From positions 124,001-188,000 of the forward strand of contig NZ_JAUSSM010000004.1 in NCBI RefSeq assembly GCF_030812315.1: a stretch of DNA of 64,000 bases, read 5' to 3'. This document shows positions 17,232 through 25,307 of the stretch, one piece after another. The stretch comes from Arthrobacter oryzae (lineage in GTDB: Bacteria > Actinomycetota > Actinomycetes > Actinomycetales > Micrococcaceae). The position numbers were made by a program, and so were the translations under genes. A model generated the notes under the pieces. It was not told where the DNA came from, searched no databases, and saw only the letters and a program-made list of their open reading frames with translations. Positions within the stretch are counted from its first letter, which is position 1, and the number at the start of each line of letters is the position of its first letter.

Positions 17232-17251
17232 TTATCGCAGTATTGCGCTAA
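17232..17251. promoter_or_regulatory. Predicted NrtR operator, copy 1
   Basis: The 20-bp palindrome TTATCGCAGTATTGCGCTAA has the form TTA-N-CGCA-N4-TGCG-N-TAA. It lies 8 bp upstream of the nrtR GTG and covers the likely -35 (TTGCGC at 17243) of the ARPP-1 promoter. Confidence 0.7.
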
Positions 17252-17271
17252 AGACGCAAGCGGTGCATACT
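17243..17271 (+). promoter_or_regulatory. Possible promoter for ARPP-1 operon
   Basis: TTGCGC at 17243-17248 and CATACT at 17266-17271 are separated by 17 bp. The -35 lies inside operator copy 1, and operator copy 2 lies just downstream of the -10, a layout that would permit repression. Confidence 0.45.
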
Positions 17272-17279
17272 TAGATCAA

Positions 17280-17299
17280 TTAGCGCAGAAATGCATTAA
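17280..17299. promoter_or_regulatory. Predicted NrtR operator, copy 2
   Basis: TTAGCGCAGAAATGCATTAA shares the TTA-N2-GCA-N4-TGC-N2-TAA frame of copy 1. The centres are 48 bp apart. It ends 17 bp before the ARPP-1 ATG, just ahead of the GGAGG ribosome binding site. Confidence 0.7.
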
Positions 17300-17316
17300 A
17301 TCAACCGGAGGTCACC

Positions 17317-18282
17317 ATGAAAGTCCCGCAGCTCCACGTCGGCGCCGGCAGCCGGCTCGGCCCCCTGAGCATCTTCCCCGTCTGGACCTCAGGCTCCGGC
17401 AGCCTCGGCATCAGCACCGGCACCCACGCCGACGTCGCCGTCACCGAACTCGCCAGCGGCGCCCAGGTGGCCCGCCTCACCGTCACCAACAACGGCACCC
17501 ACCCCGCGCTGCTGCTGGAAGGCGAGCTCCTCGAAGGCGGACAGCAGCACCGGACCTGCGCCCGCGACGTCGTCCTCGGCCCGGGCGAGACCCGCGACAT
17601 CGACACCTTCTGCGTCGAAGCCGGCCGCTGGGAAGCCGGCCAAACCACCCACCGCCGGCAGGCCCGGCGCGCCCCGCTCAACGTCTGGTCCGAGCTGGCC
17701 AACGGCCCCGGCGGGCAGCGCGGCGGCAACCGCCAGGGCCGCATCTGGGAGCGGGTCGGCCGCTTCGACAACGCCCGGGGCGCCTCCGTGACCAGCTCCC
17801 TGCTCGACCACATGGACCGGTTCAAGGACGACAAGGAGGAACGGAACCGCTACAGCGCCGCGGAGGCACCGCAACCGCTGGAGGGTCAGCGCGGCGTGGT
17901 GATCGGGCTCGGCCAGCAGCCGCTGCTCCTGGAGGTCTTCGGCACCAGCACGCTCTTCCTCCGCCACTACCGCCAGCTGATCGAGGCCGCGCTGCTGGAC
18001 CTCGAGCTCCTGCCACCCCAGGCGCTGGCATCCGGCCCGATGCCCGGCCAGCGCGCCCGCGACTTGGCCGCCCACGTCCAGGCGATGGACTTCGGAACGT
18101 TCGACGACGGCACCGCGGCCGTGGAGGTCCGTGACCACGGCGCACTCCGCAGCCGCAATATCGCCCGTGCCGCCGGAGCGGTCACCGCCTCCGGCATCGC
18201 CGTCGCGCTCCCCCAGCGCCGCCCCCAGCTGGCGCACCTGACCGGCTGGAACACCCAACACCCCCTGATGGAGATGGCATGA
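17317..18282 (+). CDS. ARPP-1 domain protein
   Basis: A 321-residue protein preceded by CGGAGG. The N-terminus (QLHVGAGSRLGPLSIFPVW, then GTHADVAVTEL and HPALLLEGELLEGGQQHR) matches the ARPP-1 family, named for its association with ADP-ribosylglycohydrolases and phosphatase-superfamily domains. The fold is beta-rich in the first 130 residues, with a helical C-terminal half. No enzymatic activity is established for the family. The stop overlaps the next gene by 4 bp, and that gene is precisely the glycohydrolase-phosphatase fusion for which ARPP-1 is named, so the two proteins should act in one ADP-ribose-related pathway. Confidence 0.88.
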   Translation: MKVPQLHVGAGSRLGPLSIFPVWTSGSGSLGISTGTHADVAVTELASGAQVARLTVTNNGTHPALLLEGELLEGGQQHRTCARDVVLGPGETRDIDTFCVEAGRWEAGQTTHRRQARRAPLNVWSELANGPGGQRGGNRQGRIWERVGRFDNARGASVTSSLLDHMDRFKDDKEERNRYSAAEAPQPLEGQRGVVIGLGQQPLLLEVFGTSTLFLRHYRQLIEAALLDLELLPPQALASGPMPGQRARDLAAHVQAMDFGTFDDGTAAVEVRDHGALRSRNIARAAGAVTASGIAVALPQRRPQLAHLTGWNTQHPLMEMA

Positions 18283-19811
18283 AACTGAACCCCCTGCAGA
18301 ATGACCGCGCCGCCGGCGTCCTCGTCGCCCTGGCCGCGGGCGACGCCCTCGGAGCTGGCTACGAGTTCGGCCCGCCGCTGCCGGACGGCGCTGACGTCAT
18401 CATGAAGGGCGGCGGCCCGTTCGGGTTCGCGCCGGCCGAGTGGACCGACGACACGTCAATGGCCGTCCCGATCGCCCAGGCGCTGCTGACGTCCGCCTCC
18501 GGCGACGGATCCTCCTCCCCCGCTGCGCTGACCATGGTAGTCCGGGCATGGACGTCCTGGGCTACGGAAGCCAAAGACGTCGGGGCGCAGACCAGCTCCG
18601 TCATCGCGGCTGCCCGCCGGCTGGCTGCCGCTGCCGGACGGAGCAAGGTCCACGCGGCCGACTTCAGCGCCGCCGCCGCGGACTTCCACGCCCGCACCGG
18701 CCGCAGCGCCGGCAACGGCTCGCTGATGCGCACGGCCCCGCTGGCCCTCGCGTACCTGGACCGGGAGCCGGGCGAACTCATGGCTGCCGCCGGCGTGATG
18801 AGCGCGCTGACCCACGCCGACCCCGACGCGCAGGAGGCCTGCGGCCTTTGGTGCGTTGCGATCCGCAACGCGGTGCTCACCGGGCGGCTCGACTTCCGGG
18901 CGGGTCTGACGCTGCTGCCCGCCGAGCGTGCTTCGGTGTGGCTGGAGCGGATCGAGACGGCCGAGCGTTCCCGTCCCCGCGACTTCACCCGCAACGGCTG
19001 GGTGGTCGAGGCGTTCCAGGGCGCGTGGAGCGCCATCCACTATGCGGGCCTGTCGGCGTCCGGCCCCGCCCGACTGCGGGCGGCCTTGGAGGAGGCCGTG
19101 CGCGGCGGCCGGGACACCGACACGGTGGCCGCGATCGCCGGCGGACTGGTTGGCGCCGCCTACGGCTACACCGCGGTGCCGTTCGAATGGCGGCGGCGCC
19201 TGCACGGCTGGCCCTGTATGCGTACTCGCGACCTGATGACCCTCGGCATGGAGCTGGGCCGCGGCGAGGGCCGCCGGTCCACGTCCTGGCCGCGCGCCGG
19301 GCGCCACGACTACAGCATGTGGAGCCGCACCGATGCGCTGGTCCAGCACCCGCACGACGACGGCGTGTGGCTGGGCGGCGTCGGTTCACTCGGGCGGGTG
19401 GCCGAGTTGGGGATCGACGCTGTGGTGTCGTTGTGCCGGCTGGGGACTCTGGATGTTCCTGCTGTGGCAGCGGAAGACCACGCCACGTTCTGGGTGGTTG
19501 ATTCTCATGTAGTGGGTGACAACGCTCATGCCGGGTTCGTGTTGCGGGAGGCGGCGGCCGCCGTCGAACGTTTCCGATCGGAAGGCAAGACCGTGCTGCT
19601 GCACTGCGTGCGGGCGGAGTCCCGGACGCCGACGGTGGCCGCGCTTTATGGGGCTTCGGTTGCCGGGGTGTCTCCGTTGGAGGCGCTGGAGGATGTGCGG
19701 CGGGTGCTGCCTAACGCGCGGCCAAATCGTCTCTTCATGCAGGTGCTAGCAGAAGCCGTAACCACTACCGATCCGGCGGCCGGCGGTGCCACGCGCGCAG
19801 GTGCCCAATAA
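18279..19811 (+). CDS. ADP-ribosylglycohydrolase fused to dual-specificity-type phosphatase
   Basis: A 510-residue fusion. Residues 8-320 form an ADP-ribosylglycohydrolase domain: GDALGAGYEFG, the metal-binding EWTDDTSM near residue 51, GNGSLMRTAPLA near 147, and GGRDTDTVAAIAGG near 276. It is expected to remove ADP-ribose from proteins or small molecules. Residues 325-500 form a phosphatase-like domain with a CX5R active site, HCVRAESRTPT near 448, preceded by VDSHV, a plausible general-acid region. The start overlaps the ARPP-1 stop (ATGA). It is under predicted NrtR control, which ties the operon to NAD/ADP-ribose levels. Both active sites appear intact. Confidence 0.92.
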   Translation: MKLNPLQNDRAAGVLVALAAGDALGAGYEFGPPLPDGADVIMKGGGPFGFAPAEWTDDTSMAVPIAQALLTSASGDGSSSPAALTMVVRAWTSWATEAKDVGAQTSSVIAAARRLAAAAGRSKVHAADFSAAAADFHARTGRSAGNGSLMRTAPLALAYLDREPGELMAAAGVMSALTHADPDAQEACGLWCVAIRNAVLTGRLDFRAGLTLLPAERASVWLERIETAERSRPRDFTRNGWVVEAFQGAWSAIHYAGLSASGPARLRAALEEAVRGGRDTDTVAAIAGGLVGAAYGYTAVPFEWRRRLHGWPCMRTRDLMTLGMELGRGEGRRSTSWPRAGRHDYSMWSRTDALVQHPHDDGVWLGGVGSLGRVAELGIDAVVSLCRLGTLDVPAVAAEDHATFWVVDSHVVGDNAHAGFVLREAAAAVERFRSEGKTVLLHCVRAESRTPTVAALYGASVAGVSPLEALEDVRRVLPNARPNRLFMQVLAEAVTTTDPAAGGATRAGAQ

Positions 19812-19839
19812 TGTCCGAGGCTGCTGATAGGAATATGCC

Positions 19840-20841
19840 ATGACAACAACTCCTGAACTCAGCCGGGAGCAGCGTGACGCTGCGATGGTTGAGCGCTACG
19901 CCGACGGTGAGACGCTGGACGCTATCGGCCAGAGCTTCGGCATTACCCGTGAGCGGGTCCGGCAGATTATCGCCAAGGTGGGCGGCACGAACGCCGAGGA
20001 ATCCCGGAAGAACCGGATGGCGGCACGAGAAGCGGCTACAAGGGCCGCTCATGAAGCCTTCCTTGCTGAGTACGGGGACCTCGCGCACGAGATGGCCAAA
20101 CGCGGCGTGACCCGGCCCGATGCCGTGCTGAAACTTCAGGCACTGTACCCGGCGATCGACGTCGATCTGGCCGAGGAAGCTCTGAAGGGTTCGCCCATTC
20201 TCTTCTCCAAGGCACAGGTAGACGACATCTTCTCCCAGGAGGCGTTGGCTGCCGGGATCTGGTTCCTGCTGGGATCCGACCGGAGTCTTGCGCCTGACCG
20301 TGAGTGGGCGGCGGTGAATTTGGACATGTCCCTCATGAGTGAGCTGCGGGCGGCCTTGGAATCCGCCGAAGCGTCGCCCGATGACGTGGCAACCATCCTG
20401 GGCGTGATTGGTGCCGCCCGGAAGCATGTAGTGGAAAACCCGTCGGCCAGCATCCCCGGCGCCCGCTACCAGGCGCTCCGCGACGAGCTTGTCGGGGCTC
20501 TTGGCTTGGTGTCCCGGCAGGGAGCTTTCCCCTGGCCGCCTACCCGGCAAACCGTGATGAAGCGGTTTGGCGGCTGGAACGAGGCATTGGAAGCGATGGG
20601 AATCGGGACCACAAAGCAGGGGCGCTCAAAAGGACTGCTGAAATTCACCCGGGAAGATTACGACGACACTGTGCGTGATTACTGCTTCCACGCGTCGGCA
20701 GCGGAAACGAAGGCAACTTATTCGGGCTACGACCATTGGGTTAAGCAGGAAATAGCCGCCGGCCGCGAAAGGCCGTCCGGAGCTTCGGTCCGGAACATCT
20801 ACGGCACTTGGGCGGATGCCCTGCGTTCGGTACAGGAGTAG
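19840..20841 (+). CDS. Sigma-region-4-like HTH protein with HNH-associated repeats
   Basis: A 333-residue protein. Residues 25-43 (TLDAIGQSFGITRERVRQI) are a near-copy of the sigma-70 region 4.2 helix-turn-helix, so it probably binds DNA. The middle is helical and unassigned. The C-terminal 110 residues contain at least one homing-endonuclease-associated repeat (RQTVMKRFGGWNEALEAMGI) and a second, degenerate one ending VRNIYGTWADALRSV, repeats that normally contact DNA. No HNH nuclease core or sigma region 2 is present, so it is not a sigma factor. It lies 28 bp after the glycohydrolase gene. Possible roles are a regulator or DNA-recognition subunit for nearby genes. Confidence 0.8.
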   Translation: MTTTPELSREQRDAAMVERYADGETLDAIGQSFGITRERVRQIIAKVGGTNAEESRKNRMAAREAATRAAHEAFLAEYGDLAHEMAKRGVTRPDAVLKLQALYPAIDVDLAEEALKGSPILFSKAQVDDIFSQEALAAGIWFLLGSDRSLAPDREWAAVNLDMSLMSELRAALESAEASPDDVATILGVIGAARKHVVENPSASIPGARYQALRDELVGALGLVSRQGAFPWPPTRQTVMKRFGGWNEALEAMGIGTTKQGRSKGLLKFTREDYDDTVRDYCFHASAAETKATYSGYDHWVKQEIAAGRERPSGASVRNIYGTWADALRSVQE

Positions 20842-20849
20842 GCGCGGAT

Positions 20850-22421
20850 ATGGGGGACGCAATGGGCGAACAATCGGGGACGCTAGGGATCAGAATGCCG
20901 CCCGCCTACATGCTTGAGCCGGAGGCAATAATAGAGTCCTACCGCAGGGGTGATCCGCTTCAGGCAATAGCGGAGAATTTCCAGGGCACCGTAGACGATA
21001 TCTGTCAGGTGCTCGTCGCGGGGTCCGAGTCCGGTGACGAGCTTAGCCGGTACCGGTCAGTTCGGCGAAGGACTCAGGCAACCATGGACGCGATGTGGGC
21101 TAACCGGGAACTGATTACCAGGTTGAACGACTCGGGCATTGAGCCCTCCAAGATACCGGTGATTCTCGACGCCCTCGGAATCAGTATCGATGTTCAGGCG
21201 GCAGCTGAACTTTTGCATCTTCCAGGCATTCCCTGTGAGGAGCCCGGTCTGGAGAATCCTCCGCAGCGACTCGGTGATAAATTGAGCCTGCTCTACGTGA
21301 TCGGGAAGCATCACGGAATCGCACCGGACTATCCATTGGCTTTGGGAAAGATGTCGCTTGAGGCTGTCGGCGAGCTGCGCGAGCTATTTCACCCAACTGT
21401 CCCCTACCGCCACGCGGCGGAAGCTCTGGCGGTTATCGAGGCCACGGCACTGGCTATCCGAACGGGAAGGATCACTACCTTGTCCTGTGCTGCCTATGAA
21501 GGCGCGGCGGAGGAAGCCCGCCGCACCTTGGGGCATGTCACCCGCGAAAGGAGTAACCCGTGGCCGGTACCGGCGCCCCAGCTCATTCGGCGGTATGGTC
21601 AGGGGTATTGGGAGGACGCTCTGAGTTCCCTGGGCTTGAAGTTACTCTCCGCCAGCCAAAGATTAAGCGAAAACGACTATTTCCAAGCTCTCGACGACTT
21701 CACCGAAGAGTGCATCGACGCCGAGTATCCGATGGACATCAACGTTTACGACCGTTGGGTTTTTGCTGAGACGTCGATCCACCAGGATCGCCCCTCCGCT
21801 ATGGAGTTAATTGCGCACTACGGCAGCTGGGAAGAAGCGATCGGAAATGTACTGCCACAGGGACAAGAATCCGACGAAGAGCCGGACACCCACCATTTCC
21901 ACTGGGGCTTTCCATTTGGATTTGAGGATGAAAGCCTGGCCATCAATGACGCGAATTCCCAACGTGAGGATGAGGAGTGGCACCAAGCAGGCGAACTCAT
22001 CGGTCAACTCTTGACAAAGATGCCGTGGAACAGCTTTCTCCGCGTCGAATACGACGGGAATGAGGAGATCACGACTCGGCCCTACGCGCAGGCGACGCCG
22101 AGCGCCGACGGTGTGTGGTGCGAAATTGTGTCTGAGCAATACCTGCCCGCAGCTGAGTGGCCCATCAACAGGCGCTATTTTGCGAACAATGACTGGGCAG
22201 CGCCGAACAACGACGCGCCTAACTGGTGGAAGGCGAGGGTGCCGTTGACCGAGGCCGGCCATCAGGTTGTGCTTGGGCTCAGACTCGGTCGGGGTTGCCG
22301 GGACGCACACAGACTCCGCTGGAGCACAGGTGAGTTTCCCTCCGGCCCAGGCCCGGACGGCGGCGTGACGATAGACCGAGCGCTGGAGGGCGAAGTCCAA
22401 ACGTTGCGCAATGCGAGCTGA
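20850..22421 (+). CDS. HNH-repeat protein with TY-Chap/YbjN-like C-terminus
   Basis: A 523-residue protein organised like its upstream neighbour. Around residues 225-260 it has a homing-endonuclease-associated repeat (QLIRRYGQGYWEDALSSLGL), then a second (MELIAHYGSWEEAIG). The last 140 residues (PYAQATPS, WCEIVSEQYLP, then DWAAPNNDAPNWW) resemble TY-Chap/YbjN-type domains, an inference from spacing. The frame opens at 20808, but the ATG at 20850 has AGGAG 11 bp upstream and avoids overlapping the previous gene; the ATG at 20862 is an alternative. It is probably co-transcribed with the preceding gene. Function unknown. Confidence 0.8.
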   Translation: MGDAMGEQSGTLGIRMPPAYMLEPEAIIESYRRGDPLQAIAENFQGTVDDICQVLVAGSESGDELSRYRSVRRRTQATMDAMWANRELITRLNDSGIEPSKIPVILDALGISIDVQAAAELLHLPGIPCEEPGLENPPQRLGDKLSLLYVIGKHHGIAPDYPLALGKMSLEAVGELRELFHPTVPYRHAAEALAVIEATALAIRTGRITTLSCAAYEGAAEEARRTLGHVTRERSNPWPVPAPQLIRRYGQGYWEDALSSLGLKLLSASQRLSENDYFQALDDFTEECIDAEYPMDINVYDRWVFAETSIHQDRPSAMELIAHYGSWEEAIGNVLPQGQESDEEPDTHHFHWGFPFGFEDESLAINDANSQREDEEWHQAGELIGQLLTKMPWNSFLRVEYDGNEEITTRPYAQATPSADGVWCEIVSEQYLPAAEWPINRRYFANNDWAAPNNDAPNWWKARVPLTEAGHQVVLGLRLGRGCRDAHRLRWSTGEFPSGPGPDGGVTIDRALEGEVQTLRNAS

Positions 22422-22459
22422 CCTCGAAGAAAACCGGCGAACCATCGCCGGGCCGACTA

Positions 22460-23788
22460 TTACACCTCGGCCTTCTCGAGCGTCACGGCAGGAAGGCCAG
22501 GTGCCGGAAAAAACAACGGCGCCTCATCGGAACTGGGAACAGGAGCGGACGGGGCGAGCTGTAGCTGTGCGGCCCTGTTCCACAGCGCTCGATGGGCAGA
22601 AATTGCTGCCAATGCACCTGTACTGCCGACGACCAGGGTGACGTTAGTTTGACTGGCGGTCTTAGCAAGGAAATCGATCAAGGTTTCCACCGCCATGGCT
22701 GCCTCCACAACTTCCGGCGGGTTTGTACTGTCTCCGGTGAGGGCATCAAGGTCGTCAATGAAGATCGCCAGGGGAATTGCCAAGTCGACCGGTATTCGTA
22801 CATCTCTTACATCCGTGGTGTTCAACGTGCGGCAGGCATCGATGCGAGGAAACACCCGATCGCACACGAGCCGCAGGAGTTCACGCGCCTGCACCACTCC
22901 GGTAGCGAGCCTTCCTCGGTGGTGTCGCCAATTGGCACTGAGAGCGGAATCTGGGACCGCCGTAGCAACCCAAGTATGCACTCCAGACTCCTGCGCAACC
23001 TGAGCCATTCCTGCAATTACTCGTGATCTGGCGGACTGTGAACCGCCGCAAACCACCAGGTTTTGTGCCCAGGCTGTCGAGAAGTTGGCGCCTTCAATCC
23101 CGATCGGCAGCTCCAAAAGCCCCTCTTCCAAGGATCTGCCATCCGGGCCTATAAAGGGGCTGAAATAGGTTGACTGGGATCCCACAGGGCTTTCATAAAT
23201 GGCCGTTCCCTCAGGAATGACTGCATCCTGCAGGTCACCGAGGAGGTATTGACCGCTATTCGTCTGGTCGCGACTGCCGAACTGAATGCGATGGGCACCA
23301 TTCGGTCCGCCCACCAAAAGCTTGTCTACATCCAAGTCGCGGCCGGCCAGCACCAAGGACGCTCCCCCTCGTGGGGGTCGAGCGATTAGCCGGTCGAGCT
23401 TTTCGGCAAGCAGTGATGAGTATTGATGGGCCTCAGCATGGAGAAACTCAGCGCCGTTGACGATGACCGTTGTACCTCGCGGATCCTCATGCATCCCCCC
23501 AAAGATTTCCCCGACCTTCATACAGGCTTCCCCCATCGATCTGGAAAGTGTTCTCATGCCTTCCAGCATCCAGCTGTAGTCACCTTCGACGAGGTCGATG
23601 ACGTGTGTCGCACTCGTACGGCAAAACTGACTGACGAGCTCGTCGAGGTACGTCTTCCCTCTCGTAACTGGCCCACCCCCGCGGATCAGTAGAACACCTC
23701 CGACTGCTGGCCAACGTCCAGCCGCATCGCCGAGGTGGAGAGGACGGCCGTCAGGCAGCGTCCCGAGCACTATCGGACGGTCATTCAT
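22460..23788 (-). CDS. EccC/FtsK-like tandem ATPase domain protein
   Basis: A 442-residue protein with two FtsK/SpoIIIE-type modules resembling the C-terminal half of ESX secretion ATPases (EccC). Module 1 has a Walker A GPVTRGKT at residues 39-46 and TVIVNGAEF as a Walker B-like strand. Module 2 has a degenerate P-loop, GGSQSARSR near 245, where the usual GKS/T is lost, followed by IFIDDLDAL near 345. Between them, LLGDLQDAVIPEGTAIYESP corresponds to the EccC linker. No WXG100, EccB or EccD genes are nearby, so it is an orphan. It is convergent with the preceding HNH-repeat gene. Confidence 0.75.
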   Translation of the reverse strand: MNDRPIVLGTLPDGRPLHLGDAAGRWPAVGGVLLIRGGGPVTRGKTYLDELVSQFCRTSATHVIDLVEGDYSWMLEGMRTLSRSMGEACMKVGEIFGGMHEDPRGTTVIVNGAEFLHAEAHQYSSLLAEKLDRLIARPPRGGASLVLAGRDLDVDKLLVGGPNGAHRIQFGSRDQTNSGQYLLGDLQDAVIPEGTAIYESPVGSQSTYFSPFIGPDGRSLEEGLLELPIGIEGANFSTAWAQNLVVCGGSQSARSRVIAGMAQVAQESGVHTWVATAVPDSALSANWRHHRGRLATGVVQARELLRLVCDRVFPRIDACRTLNTTDVRDVRIPVDLAIPLAIFIDDLDALTGDSTNPPEVVEAAMAVETLIDFLAKTASQTNVTLVVGSTGALAAISAHRALWNRAAQLQLAPSAPVPSSDEAPLFFPAPGLPAVTLEKAEV

Positions 23789-23933
23789 GGGGAGGGCTCC
23801 GATCGGTGGTGAGGACTGGAAGAAAGTGTATTGCCAGGAACCGACACTGTGTCACAACGTTTGTCAGACCCGTTATTCACGATGTTTCCGCGGCCTCGCG
23901 AAGATCCCTCGGATTGCTCTGAGAGGAACCAAA

Positions 23934-24173
23934 ATGGCAGATGGGTATGAAGTCTTTGATACCGGGCACAACAAACTGTTCTTTCAGCACCACCGGTTGA
24001 ATGCAAAACAAGTCGAACAAGTCATGGCCGGGCTTCGTTCGCTCCATTTGAGTGGTGCCGAGGAGGCAAGAATGGTGCTTTTGAAGGCATGCGGCCGACG
24101 CGACACGCTGGTTACGGAATTGTATGAGCTTCACAAAGTGCTGGCCTTCATTGCCCGAGAAAAGCGCCGTTGA
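23934..24173 (+). CDS. Small hypothetical protein, 79 residues
   Basis: The ATG at 23934 has AGAGG seven bases upstream. The frame is open back to 23787, but that would overlap the start of the divergent ATPase gene, so the shorter start is preferred. The protein is predicted helical with LNAKQVEQVMAGLRSLHL and a basic C-terminus (IAREKRR). I do not recognise a family. It precedes the broken NERD-helicase fragment. Confidence 0.6.
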   Translation: MADGYEVFDTGHNKLFFQHHRLNAKQVEQVMAGLRSLHLSGAEEARMVLLKACGRRDTLVTELYELHKVLAFIAREKRR

Positions 24174-24223
24174 CTACTTGCAGGGCGCTGACCTCATGGG
24201 TCGAACAAAGCCCCTGTTCTTGT

Positions 24224-24492
24224 CGCATCGACCAGACAGACAGCAAGTCGCCCGCCGAGCTTGTGCGTCAGGCCATCGAAACGAAGGCGGAGGTGCCGCC
24301 TCGCTGGCCCCGGCCTTCCTGCAGCGGATCCTCCACAAGCTGGGCGTAAACCTGGACATCGGCGTCGTACCTGCCACCACCTCCAAGGAGGACGAAGGAG
24401 CCCTGGACTGCCTCACGGAGCGCCTGTCCGTCCTGCTGCAGGCAACTCGCTTACTCCACCGAACCCGCTTCGCCGGTGGGGTATCCGCTTAA
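24224..24492 (+). pseudogene. Frameshifted fragment of a NERD-helicase gene
   Basis: This stretch is clearly homologous to 25735-25985 of the intact NERD-UvrD gene: both carry PAELVR, then ASLAPAFLQRIL versus ASPLAPAFLERIV, LTERLSVLLQATR versus LTERQAVLLQATR, and FAGG versus FTGG. The first part (SPAELVRQAIETK) and the second (GGGAASLAPAFLQ) lie in different frames, so at least one frameshift lies near 24290. The homology stops just before the Walker A lysine. It is best read as the remnant of a second, older copy. Confidence 0.8.
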
Positions 24493-24743
24493 GGCGCCCG
24501 AACCCTTTCAGACGACATCGGATCCGTAATTCCGGGATGTGCTTCGGGCCTCTGGGGAAGCACCAGTCCAGGACACTTTTGGAGCCGAGAAACAGTCAAT
24601 CGAATAATGGCGGTCCGCGCTGATACAAATATGATCTGAAACAACTTCTGAACTCCGTGGGAATCAATACCACGCTGCGGTGTCCAGAGCTTAGGAACCG
24701 TGCGCGTTCAAATGTGCAGCAGTGGAAAGATTGATACCCCGTG

Positions 24744-25307
24744 ATGGAATTGCTCAGCGGAGCCAGCGTAGGCACGTTCAAGAATCTTGTTTGGATCATT
24801 GCTGCCGTGATCGGCCTACTGTTCCTCGTTGGAAGCCGCGTTTCCGCTCCGCTGAAAATTGCAGCGAGGGTGGTCACCGCCCTGACGGCGGGCACGGCGG
24901 CTTTTGCCGCAGCCAACCTTGCGGTGGTCTTTTACATCCTTGCCCACCTTATGGATCCGCGCTGGTCTGTCGGGAGGGACGCAACGGTTGAGAGCCCTGA
25001 AGTGTCTGCGGGACCGTTCTTCCAGCCAATAACCGACACGCTGAATGACATCCTGGACGGCCTGACGGGCAGCGTTAACAACGTCATCGCACTGAAGAAC
25101 GCCTTCCTCACCATGCCGGACTTTATTGTCGCCGCGGGCTGGGCGTCCTTTGTGCTGGTGGGTCTCGCGATCGCGAATCGCATCCTTTCCTCGATTATCG
25201 AAAAGGACCAAATGAGGCAGATCGACCGGAATACGCGGGATCTGGCTGACATTCGTGTTCAATTCGGGCTGGCCCCCTTCCAGGACACCAAGGTCGGGGC
25301 ACGATGA
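24744..25307 (+). CDS. Three-helix membrane protein of the helicase cluster
   Basis: A 187-residue protein (GTG at 24741 or ATG at 24744). Hydrophobic helices are visible at about residues 14-32, 43-70 and 126-147, followed by a charged tail (EKDQMRQIDRNTRDLADI) that could be a short cytoplasmic coiled coil. No family is recognised. The stop overlaps the NERD-helicase ATG by 4 bp, so it is the first gene of the seven-gene cluster. A membrane component next to nucleases recalls defence systems with a membrane effector or anchor, which is inference only. Confidence 0.78.
   Translation: MELLSGASVGTFKNLVWIIAAVIGLLFLVGSRVSAPLKIAARVVTALTAGTAAFAAANLAVVFYILAHLMDPRWSVGRDATVESPEVSAGPFFQPITDTLNDILDGLTGSVNNVIALKNAFLTMPDFIVAAGWASFVLVGLAIANRILSSIIEKDQMRQIDRNTRDLADIRVQFGLAPFQDTKVGAR

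Noticed and set aside
18440..19501. Plus-strand frame of 353 residues
   Set aside because: Arg-rich register shift inside the ADP-ribosylglycohydrolase gene; codon pattern supports the other frame.
19840..20841. Calling this gene a sigma factor
   Set aside because: Only a region 4.2-like helix is present; region 2 needed for core binding and promoter melting is missing.
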